The translations under genes were made by a program, and so were the position numbers. 64,000 nt of DNA, taken from NCBI GenBank assembly GCA_022495995.1, contig JAFEMH010002498.1, forward strand, positions 273,078-337,077. The letters are read 5' to 3'. Below are positions 1-8,560 of the stretch, in pieces; positions within the stretch are counted from its first letter, which is position 1; the number at the start of each line of letters is the position of its first letter. Under the pieces are notes generated by a model that was not told the DNA's origin, made no database searches, and saw nothing but the letters and a program-made list of their open reading frames with translations. The stretch is from Adenophora triphylla var. japonica (lineage: Eukaryota; Streptophyta; Magnoliopsida; Asterales; Campanulaceae).

Positions 1-1877
1 AATCAGTGAAAAAAAAGCCTTACTCCATCTAGATGGATCCCTATCCATCAGATGTTTGTAAGCTAGTTCAGATAAACTTTTAATCTTCTCCATATTCTTC
101 TTAAATTCATCCTCCGTTGTTGACTTTCTTCATGTGCACCCCCAAAAGAACTTTCTCGTAATTTATCCCCAAATAATCCCCTCTTCCTAAAGTTGGCATA
201 AATATGCCTTGCGCAGTTCCTATGTTGGATTTCAGGGAACAAGTTCTTAACAGCTAGTTCCAGGCCCTAAAATAAAGTGAAAAGAAAACAGTCAAATGGT
301 GTAAACATATAGAAAAAAAAAGTTAAAAGAAAATAGCTGATGAATATAATGTAAAATATATTACCTTTTGTTGATCAGACATTAAAGTCCATCCATCTCC
401 ATATCCTATGCCTATGTCCCTTGCAACTAAGTTTAGAAACCAACCCCAAGTGTGTTGGTCCTCCTTTTCAACCACTGCCCATGCAATAGAAAACATCTGA
501 TTGTTGGCATCTCTCCCCATTGCTGTCAAAAGTTCACCTTTAATCCAAGTTTTTAGAAAACATCCATCAACCCCAACAAATTTTATGCATCCCTGAACAA
601 AGTTCTTCTTAACTGCATGAAAACATACATAAAATCTCCTAAATTATGGAGGTCCTTCCCATTCATCACCAGTACCCTTCAAGACAATTGTAGTGCCTGA
701 ATTTGATCTGTCCAATTCATTAACATAATTCCAAAGTTGAGCATAATTCATTGATTCACAAACTGCAGCTAATGCTCTCTTCTTTGTTCTTAAATAGAGC
801 TTAATATTCACATCAACTCCTACCTCTTTCTTCACCAAATTTTTTATTTCAATAACCCTCATAAAAGGTGTTAATCTGATTCTATCACCCAATATGTCGG
901 CCAACCATTTAGAATTCACAGCCTTTACTCTTGTGTTGCTTGTACACCTATGGGTTTTTTGGGTAGGATTTCACCTTAAAAGTTTGTTCTTTGCCTTCAT
1001 AACTTGCATATAAAGCCCAAGGACAATTTGTGCATTTTGCTTGAACCCTAACTTTATCTTCTTTTTTTTTAAACCAAATAGGGTACCTGTGTTTTGCAGT
1101 ATATGATCTGATTTGATGTTTCAACTGTGCAGGTCCTTCAAAAATCATATCTACACAAAACTGAAAGTCTTTGATATCAACCTTTGGATTGAAGTGAATC
1201 TCCTCAACTTGTTTTGTTGATCTGGGTTCTCTAGTCCAATCTTCTTCATCGCTACTACTAACTGGAACAAAGTCAGAGCCAGAATCAGCCCCATCGTCAT
1301 CACTATTCCATGATTTAAATCGACCACCAATGTCAAAGTCAAAGTACTTAGATTGGTCTACACCACTCCCACCAATTCCATAATCAATAAATGGTGCTCC
1401 ATCAATAAGAACATGCCCACTGCCCCTATTCTCATCACCCACATACTCATATGGTTCTTCATTTACAATGTCACTACTATCCCGAAAAAAATCACTACCA
1501 TCATCTACACCATCCTCATTTTCCAGATAAATTATTTCTTCCCTAGATATCATTTCAATTGCAGCTGCTTTATCTCTATTAATCATGTACTCCTCATCAT
1601 CAGTCATATTATCACTATCCTCAAATAATTCAATATCATCTCTATCAACATCCTCACCATCATTCCCACCACAATTCCCACCATCATTAGACAGAGAATC
1701 TAGTTTATTAATCTCATACTCATAGTCAGCCCACCATTTATCATTATCCACATTCAAATCATCAACTTGATTAACAGTAACAGATGGATAAGGCAAAGTT
1801 AAAACCTCATGTGGCTCTTGTCTGAAAATATCCACATCATTGTTGTCCATACTGCAATAAAATCCAAATCCATACAT
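1..1877 (-). pseudogene. MULE (MuDR-type) transposase, broken and partial
   Basis: Reading leftwards, 1877-948 encodes an acidic N-terminal region (Asp/Glu/Asn rich) followed by a MuDR-type DNA-binding domain with a Cys-containing core (QAKCTNCPWALYAS). An in-frame stop near 948 breaks it. The next frame (919-644) holds the stretch that joins this domain to the transposase (VNSKWLADILGDRIR). Then 529-364 has the DDE-region signature GRDANNQMFSIAWAVVEKED. A GT donor at about 363 and an AG acceptor at about 269 suggest a spliced intron. The last piece, 268-1, encodes NCARHIYANFRK and then, after a frameshift, YKHLMDRDPSRWSKAFF, both typical of plant MULE transposases. The transposase would cut and paste elements with long terminal repeats. 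At least two frame breaks make this copy unlikely to be active. The C-terminal part lies outside the window. Confidence 0.8.
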
Positions 1878-2363
1878 AAATACTCGAAAACAAGAAGTTT
1901 AACAATGTTTAAAGAACAAATAACAATGAATCTAACAAACCCTAGGCAGAAACAAAACCCTATTTCATATTTTAAACAAAATTAAAACAAGAATTATCCA
2001 ATAACACTAAATATAAGGAGAAACTTTTACTTGAGTAATTTTAAAATTGTGGTTTGAATCTCTCTATTTCTTCCCGGATTACTCAATCCTTCTTCTTCAT
2101 AGCTATCGCTTTCGCTCTCTAACTCTGTCTAGCGTAGTGAAAGTGAATCTCCCTTAAATGATGTGGAGGCCAAATCATCTCCAGCAAGACCAAAAATGCC
2201 AGCACATAAGAGGACTTAACGGTGGTGTAAACGGAGAGGGACGGAAGGACCTTTTAATCTTGAAAACATTAGTCGAAGGACGAAATCTCCCAAACAATAG
2301 TTCACGGACCAAATTGTCTCATTTAAAATAGTTAAAGGACGAAAAAGGGACTTTTTTTCCTTG
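1..2363 (-). mobile_element. Mutator-like element (MULE), 5' part, cut by the window edge
   Basis: The minus strand carries MULE transposase sequence from 1877 down to the window edge. Upstream of it, 2100-2363 is non-coding and has the look of a MULE terminal region, ending near a C-poor tract around 2363. The outer end is only approximate because the partner terminal repeat lies outside the window. I assign the family from the coding part. The element is not closely related to the Pack-MULE that starts at 2472, since the ends look different. Confidence 0.6.
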
Positions 2364-2471
2364 TTTATTTGAGGGAAAATGTTTTGCGCAAAATGTGCAA
2401 TCCATTTTTCGGTGTTTGGTAATCATCTAAAAATAAAGTCAACGAAAAAGATTTTTCGATCAATGAAAAAT

Positions 2472-2590
2472 GAGGCATTTACAAAAAACTCATTTTAAAA
2501 GATGGAAATTACAAAAAAATACACACAAGATAGAAGTTACAAAAAACTTCTATAAAAATTACAAAAAACTTCTTTTGTAAATTGAAAGCA
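2472..2590 (+). repeat. Left terminal inverted repeat of the Pack-MULE
   Basis: It starts directly after the 9-bp duplication ATGAAAAAT. It contains repeated TTACAAAAAACT blocks and matches the reverse complement of 4440-4547 and both ends of the small element at 55205-55526. Confidence 0.75.
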
Positions 2591-2875
2591 CTATTTTCTT
2601 AAAAAAAAAAAAGAAAGAAAAATAACATAAATAAACATAAAATGTAAAACAATCATTCTTCAGTTCGAGGAATATTCTGCATGATCACAAACTACTTCAA
2701 CAAAGCTTTAATTCGAAATGCTTAATCTTCAGCACTAACAACTTAAATTTTACTGATTCAAGGTGCATGCATTACGAATTGACTCTCCAATTCCATCCAA
2801 TTCTCACATTCCAATTACCAAACTGAATCAAATTAAAACCCCTAACGAGAGAAATTCAGATCTACTAACCTTCAT

Positions 2876-3500
2876 TCTGATAAACAACTGATAAACATGA
2901 TAAACAACTGATAAACAACTGATAAACAACCGATAAACAACTGATAAACATGATAAACAACTCATAAACAACTGATAAACATGATAAACAACTGAGAAAC
3001 AACTGATAAACAACTGGTAAACAACTGATAAACATGATAAACAACTGATAAACAACTGATAAACAAATGATAAACATGATAAACAACTGATAAACAACTG
3101 ATAAACAATCGATAATCAACTAATAAACATGATAAATAACTGATAAACAACTGATAAACATGATAAACAACTAATAAACATGATAAATAACTGATAAACA
3201 AATGATAAACAAATGATAAACATGATAAACAACTGATAAACAACCAATAAAAACTGATAAACATGATAAACAACCGATAAACATGATAAACAACTGATAA
3301 ACATGATAAACAACTGATAAACAACGGATAAACAACTGATAAACAACTGATAAACATGATAAACAACTGATAAACAAATGATAAATAAATGATAAACATG
3401 ATAAACAACTGATAAACAAATGATAAACATGATAAACAACTGATAAACAACTGATAAACATGATAAACAACTGATAAACATGATAAGCAACTGATAACAA
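2876..3500 (+). repeat. Minisatellite of 11-bp and 9-bp units (TGATAAACAAC / TGATAAACA)
   Basis: About 620 bp are made of TGATAAACAAC units mixed with shorter TGATAAACA units, more than 50 in all, with few substitutions. The reverse strand is open in all three frames, so the long Ser/Leu/Tyr-rich reading frames here are artefacts of the repeat. The array lies inside the Pack-MULE, just downstream (in gene sense) of the captured kinase exon. The low divergence suggests recent expansion. Confidence 0.95.
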
Positions 3501-3633
3501 CTAAAAATATTAAACAATTTTGGTAAAAAATTATTTATGGACAGTTTTTTGAAGAATTTTTTTCAAAAGGTCATTCATTTCTGGACAAAAAGGGACATTC
3601 AATTTGGGACACTGAGTATAATTTTGGGAGTAC

Positions 3634-4081
3634 CTTGTTTACAGGGCCAAAGCCTCCTTGTCCAAGCTTGTTTTCATCTGAAAAGTTTTCGGTAGCAATT
3701 TCTACTGATTGGAAGCTGAATAATGGCAATGGTGCTCGTTCACTACGTCTCCCTTGAGTTGAATGTTCATTTCCTGCTTCAATATCCATAGAAAATTGAT
3801 GACTTCTGCCCATTTCAACTATCAGAGGTTTGTCATCATTGCACAGAGCTATTGACAAACCTGTTCATATAATCAAGATGTATTAAATAGGCAATAATTC
3901 AAAATATTTCTCATCCCAACCCTGGAAAAAGAAACAAAAAATATATTGTCCTGACCTCATCTTATGAATTTACCTTTGAGATTTCTCCTGAACCTCCATA
4001 GAAGCCACATGAATACACATATAAAGATCGTTCCCACTAGTGCAATTATTATTGTTGCAATTGTGGATATACTGCTCTTAC
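3634..4081 (-). pseudogene. Captured S-domain-type receptor kinase fragment (two exons)
   Basis: Exon A, 4081-3974, encodes a single transmembrane helix (IATIIIALVGTIFICVFMWL) followed by a basic stop-transfer segment (WRFRRNLKG). A GT donor follows at 3973. A 113-bp intron ends in AG, and exon B, 3860-3634, encodes the juxtamembrane region and the start of a kinase domain: [18 protein letters not shown] and then the glycine loop [10 protein letters not shown]. The Tyr usual in GPVYK is Asn here. The exon ends at a GT donor right after the Lys codon, matching the intron position common in plant G-type lectin (S-domain) receptor kinases. No other kinase exons follow; the minisatellite begins about 130 bp further on. 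In the intact family the protein sits in the plasma membrane and phosphorylates Ser/Thr. This piece has no catalytic core, so it is a captured gene fragment. Confidence 0.8.
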
Positions 4082-4439
4082 TTCATGTTAAACCACAACA
4101 TACCTGGTTGTTTGGGGCCAACCTTTGAATGATGGGATCGTGTTGATTTCTCAGGATCGTTCTAGGACTTTTCGGATTCGGAATTCTCTCCCATTCTCAA
4201 TTTCTGTTCAGATCTTGTAATTTGTTTCGAATTTTAGTGAAATTCGCCGGAATTTCTGATAGCTAGGGCGGAATTTGGTGAAATTCGGCCTGAATTTCTT
4301 ATAGCTTGGGTTGAATCAATGGACTCGCCAGAGGTGGTCGCCGGAGGTACGGAAGGTGGTCACCGGAGATGGGTTGACCGGTTGAGTAGAGAGAGAGAGT
4401 GAACAGAGGAAGTGTGGGTGTGTGTTTTGTGTGAAAAAT

Positions 4440-4547
4440 GTTTTTAGTAATATTTATATTTAATTAAGTAGTTTTTTGTAATTTCTTTCTTACATATTTT
4501 TTTTTTGTAAATGCCATCTTTTTTAATGAGTTTTTTGTAATAAACCC
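4440..4547 (-). repeat. Right terminal inverted repeat of the Pack-MULE
   Basis: Reverse complement of the left terminal repeat. It ends directly before the second copy of the 9-bp duplication at 4548-4556. Read inward it also matches the left end of the 55205-55526 element over about 80 bp. Confidence 0.75.
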
Positions 4548-4854
4548 ATGAAAAATAGGCTTGTTTCTAAGGAGGTATTAAAAGATTGGGAGTTTGTTGA
4601 CATTAATCAGGTGGTCGATTTAATTTGGGGTTTTGATTTCCTTATATCTGATTGTTAGCTCCATCAAATTTGAGGCATAAAGAGAGGATTGAAGCAAGAG
4701 AGTGGGTTTGCCCCACCATAATGGCACCTTCGCATGACCTCTTCTCGGGATCGGACAGATCTATTATTGCTGCTGCTTGATCTGTAAAATTTGGAGAGAT
4801 TAGAGAAAAAGAGGAGAAACAGACAGAGGATTGGTCTGCCAGATTACAATGATG

Positions 4855-5087
4855 CAGGGGCGGACACAAGGCCACTCAAAGGGGTGGCTGTGAATCCCCA
4901 AAATCAAGGTTGACATGTAAAAAAAAACTAACTACTAAGTGCACCCCCACTTACCAGCTCAGCCCACCCCCTTGACAAAAAATGAAGAATCGACGTAGAT
5001 AGTAATGTAACAAACAATTATTTTTTAAAAATTTTTGGGTAATGTAATTTGTGAAACCTCTCCATTTTTACCCTGAATTCGCCTATG
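4855..5087. mobile_element. hAT-type MITE, 233 bp
   Basis: A perfect 8-bp direct repeat, CAATGATG, flanks the element (4847-4854 and 5088-5095). The ends are imperfect inverted repeats: CAGGGGCGGACACA at the left and CATAGGCGAATTCA read inward from the right. An 8-bp duplication with CAG-type ends is the hAT signature. There is no coding capacity. Confidence 0.8.
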
Positions 5088-5273
5088 CAATGATGGAGCA
5101 GGGAACATAATGAAATTTGCAAGGGGGAGAGAGAGAGAGAGAGAAGCCGGAGGGAAGAAGGGGGAGTGATATGGGGGAAATAACGTTGATAAGAGAGGGG
5201 TAGGAGAAGGGATAAAAAGGGGAATGGGGTTTTCTTAGGTTAGGGAGTTTGTTATTATTCAAACCCTACAATA

Positions 5274-5437
5274 TCTATAGTATAAATGGTAGTTGTCCCC
5301 ACCATGTGAACAGTACTATGAATAGTGTCAACTGCCAAAATTTTCATTTTGTCCTCACTAAGTTGTTCTTTTCCCATTTTGCCCTTTAAAAAAAAAAAAA
5401 AAAAAAAAACGTGTCCTCGGACACGGGCTTTTACTAG
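5274..5437 (+). mobile_element. Mini-Helitron, 164 bp (copy A)
   Basis: It begins with TC (TCTATAGTATAAATGG) after an A and ends with CTAG before a T. A 7-bp-stem hairpin (CGTGTCC and GGACACG) lies about 10 bp upstream of the CTAG. These are the three hallmarks of a Helitron. The body is non-coding and ends in a poly-A run before the hairpin. Three further copies are at 39423, 44510 and 52833. Confidence 0.8.
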
Positions 5438-5438
5438 T

Positions 5439-6330
5439 ATTCAAATAAATTTGAACCCTACTATTACTATTTTCACCTTTTTAGACTAATCTACCTAAAA
5501 TATTCCTTGAAAATTGGTCACATACGACGACGACGACGCACAGGACTATTTAACGGAAAAATTCTAACAGGGTTAGTGATAGTGATTTCAGATGCAAAAG
5601 AAAAAGAAAAAGATTTTGATATGTTTTTTGCAACGGGAATGAGTATAGTGGTCAAACTCACAAAAGGGATATAGTTCATTGATTTTTGATGTATTTTTTC
5701 CTTGAATTTTTTTCCAATTTTTTATAACCAAGATGCTCTCTCCGTTCTGTTTTAAGATTTTTACTTTCCTTTTTATGTCTCAGTTTAAGGTTTTTAGTTG
5801 CTTTATTACCTAAAATAGAAAATTAGGCCTATAGTCATTCTCACAATAAAAATTTCCTACCCATTTTTTCTCTCCTATTTTATTTATAAAAAATATCTCA
5901 AAATGAATAAGCGTTTGCAAAAAGTTGTCGATAAATAATTTTTATCAATATTTATTATATACTTGCAAAACTATAAATTTAAAAAGTAGATAATATCAAT
6001 TTTTATACACCTAAAAGTTACATTAAGTTGACTTTCTTAAAATTTATTCATAATAAAAAAAATTGCATATTTCCTCAGTCCCACCTAAAACCGTACTAAT
6101 GGTCAAGTGTATATAACTTTTACCAATATTTAAATAAAAAATAATGATACCAATAAAATTTTTAAAAGTGATATAATATCACAATTAATAATAATTTCAA
6201 TAATAACTTTTAGATTTATATTTGAATCATTATTTTTTATTCAAATATTGCTTAAAATTACGTTCGTTTAACCACTTGTCCGGTTTGAAATGGATTTTGG
6301 GAAAGAGAAAATGAGCACCCAACAAGGCCA
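5439..6330. other. AT-rich intergenic DNA with decayed MITE pieces
   Basis: No gene is visible. Around 5735 and 6075 there are motifs like eroded Stowaway ends (CTCTCTCCGTTCTG, CCTCAGTCCCACCTAAAA), but no clean terminal repeats or target duplications can be defined. Confidence 0.4.
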
Positions 6331-6338
6331 TATATAAA
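6331..6338 (+). promoter_or_regulatory. TATA box of the S1-family gene
   Basis: TATATAAA lies 47 bp upstream of the first ATG at 6385, a plausible distance for a short leader. Confidence 0.5.
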
Positions 6339-6384
6339 GAGAAAATGGGCACCCAACAAAATCCAACCCTAAACTAAACTAAGC

Positions 6385-6803
6385 ATGGATTATGCCATGA
6401 GAACCCTCTTATCTTTCCTCTTCTCAGTTTTTTTTCTTTTCAACACATCAAAGGCCATTTGTTTCTGGACTCAGAGTTTCGAGTTCAAGTTCTTAAAGAA
6501 ATCCCCGATTCAAAAGTCTTAGTTCGTTGTCAGTCAAAAGACGATGATCTTGGATATCACAATCTTACGTTTAAAGGTGATTTCAATTGGAAATTTTGCG
6601 AAGCTCCATTTGTTCGCACTCTCTATTTTTGTCATTTCTGGTGGCAATCGAAGCAACAAATGTTTGACGTTTTTAACAAAACGATGTTTACGGCATGTCT
6701 AAGCGGCGATGAATCTTCATGCATTTGGTCAATTGAGCAAAATGGATTTTGGTGGTACGAGCCTATTGACAAGAAATGGCTAAAACAATATGATTGGTGC
6801 TGA
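6385..6803 (+). CDS. Self-incompatibility S1-family secreted protein, with an apparent frameshift
   Basis: The frame ending at 6803 (TGA) encodes the S1 family core: VRCQSKDDDLG, then FNWKFCEAPFVRTLYFCHFW, then MFDVF, and a C-terminal part with Cys residues and a final YDWC. In Papaver the S1 protein is the secreted female determinant of self-incompatibility; most plant homologues are small secreted proteins of unknown role. A good signal peptide (MRTLLSFLFSVFFLFNTSKA) starts at ATG 6385 or 6397 but lies in a different frame from the core. No ATG exists in the core frame upstream. The break must fall between about 6428 and 6470; an 8-T run at 6428-6435 is the obvious place for a one-base slip. 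These genes usually have no intron. Either this is a young pseudogene or the base count in the T run is wrong. Family call is firm; functionality is open. Confidence 0.7.
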
Positions 6804-6873
6804 ATCTCTCGTGTTATGTACTTGCAATAATGATCGGGTCAAATAAATGGTCTTTATTTTATTTTTAAATATA

Positions 6874-7164
6874 CTCCCTCCGTTCCGTTCGAAATGACAC
6901 AAATTCCTTTTTTGGACGTCCAATTTGAAAGGGCACAACCCAAAAAAGGAAAGTTTTTTATTACTTCTTTATGTGGGACCCACTTGTCATACTCTCACAA
7001 TAAATATCCACTAACTATTCTCATCCCACTTTCTCTTTCCTACATCACCTTTCAGTTTCACTCACAACATTTATTCCACTATACACATTTTCTCTTTCCT
7101 ACATCACTTTTCTTAATTCCCGTGCAAGGACACAAAATTGCCCATTCGGGCGGGGCGGAGGGAG
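6874..7164. mobile_element. Stowaway MITE, 291 bp
   Basis: Ends are CTCCCTCCGTTCC at the left and GGCGGAGGGAG at the right, flanked by TA on both sides (6872-6873, 7165-7166). This is the Tc1/mariner-type Stowaway signature. It lies 70 bp downstream of the S1 gene stop. Confidence 0.85.
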
Positions 7165-7166
7165 TA

Positions 7167-7680
7167 TATGATATGCAATGAGATTTTATTTTAAATTTAT
7201 TTATCGACTATATTCATTAATATATATCGAAATTAATCTGTATTGTCATGACACAATTGCTACACAAAATAGATAAAATTTTAAAACTTGTTATGGATTT
7301 AACATCAAAAAATACTACCGATATCAGTTTTTAAATTTCATTTTAATAACATAATACTTAATTTATTCTTAAATATAGGTCATTTTAGATTTTTCGACAT
7401 TGTATAATTACTCAGTCAATATTAATTAGAAATTATTAAGTAAGACACTATGAATTATGATAAATATAGATAATTTAGGAGGGTTATTAATGTACCTAAA
7501 CTTATCTTAATATGTGTGAAAAAAAATCTAGAAAAACTTATATTTTACAGAGGGATTATAAAATTATTGTTCAAAATTAAATCAAAATTAATTTTTAAAA
7601 AATAGGATTATATTTATGAGACAAAGGGAGTATATACGTTGGTCTTTGAAATTTACATCTTTTTTGCTATTGGTCATAAA
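7167..7680. other. AT-rich intergenic DNA
   Basis: No gene or clean element is seen. A lone Stowaway-like right end (AAAGGGAGTATA) occurs near 7623, just before the Copia insertion. Confidence 0.4.
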
Positions 7681-8528
7681 TGTTGGAAATAGATAACGGA
7701 AAGTTAAGTTTGACTTAACGTTGATCTAGTTTCTAACGGAAGTTCGTTATTTGTTAACGAAACTTGTTACAAAATGTATTCTACATTTGTTGTAGATTAT
7801 TAAACTCATTTAATGTCTCTAAACCGTTTAGGGTGAATGAGAATTAATGACAAGTGTTTTTTGTAACTTAACGAGAGTTAAATAAAGGGTTAAAGTTAAC
7901 TTGGATTGACTTGGACTGATCCAAATTGGTTTGGGTCACAACTGTTCCCAAAAAGGTTTTCGTGACCTTTCAGTTCTGGGCTTCAGCGCGGTCACGCTCC
8001 AGCCTAGAGCGGCCGCGCTGATTTAAGTTTAAATCTTGGCCTGGTCTCGGCATGAGAGCGCGGTCGCGCTCAAGGCAAGAGCGGCCGCGCTCGTGGGCAG
8101 AATCTGAACAGTTTTGGCACCTCTTGAAGTGAAAAGCCATGAACCCTTTAAATCTCTTTAAATACCTTCCCTCCGAATTTCAATTTACACATACAGTCAT
8201 TTGAGCCTTCCAACCCTCTAGAGAGATAGATTAACATAGCCAAATCATATCATCTTGTTGCATCAAATCTTTTCAAGTCCAAAGTTCTAAAACTTTTGTT
8301 GTTCGTTAGATTAGTTATATTGGAGTGCTCATTATAACTAATAGTAAGTCGTTTTATCTTACTAGAGTTTTGTCATACAACCGTAAGCACCAGTGCGGGA
8401 CAAATAACTCTTACGGAGATTGTATTAAATACAAGACTCGACTTGAATCCCTTTGTTTTTCAATCTCCGTTACTTTTGCTGTCAGTTTTTCCGTTAAGTC
8501 TTAAAGAAGCCATAGCATTTGTCCAACA
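7681..8528 (+). repeat. 5' LTR of the Copia element
   Basis: TG...CA ends. It contains two GC-rich blocks around 7984-8020 and 8050-8095 built from GCGCGGTCGCGCTC-like and GAGCGGCCGCGCT motifs, which stand out against an AT-rich LTR. A possible TATA motif (TTTAAATA) lies at 8157. Confidence 0.9.
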
Positions 8529-8560
8529 ATCGTAAGAGTTAATTTACGCTTCTTCAAGAG

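Larger units (their letters stand above)
2472..4547. mobile_element. Pack-MULE carrying a receptor-kinase fragment
   Basis: A 9-bp direct repeat, ATGAAAAAT, lies at 2463-2471 and again at 4548-4556. Inside it sit inverted repeats of roughly 100 bp: the left end begins GAGGCATTTACAAAAAACTC and the right end, read inward, begins GGGTTTATTACAAAAAACTC. Both continue through similar blocks (AGATGG, TTACAAAAAA, ACTTC/ACTAC). A 9-bp target duplication with long terminal repeats is the signature of Mutator elements. There is no transposase inside. Instead the element holds two exons and an intron of a receptor-like kinase, a 0.6-kb minisatellite, and a GC-richer leader-like block at 4140-4430. I infer a non-autonomous Pack-MULE. 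A transcript starting in the right terminal repeat would read the kinase exons in sense. Confidence 0.85.

Noticed and set aside
1353..1628. Plus-strand 91-aa frame
   Set aside because: It is the shadow of the MULE transposase N terminus on the other strand.
948..1877. Acidic protein as a stand-alone host gene
   Set aside because: The DNA-binding domain and the following frames show it is the N terminus of a MULE transposase.
2876..3500. CRISPR-like array
   Set aside because: Units are contiguous 9-11-bp repeats without unique spacers, in a plant genome.
2828..3517. Long minus-strand frames rich in Ser, Leu and Tyr
   Set aside because: They are produced by the 11/9-bp minisatellite, which is free of stops in all three frames.
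4642..4875. 77-aa minus-strand frame
   Set aside because: No recognisable motif and it overlaps the hAT MITE border; likely chance.
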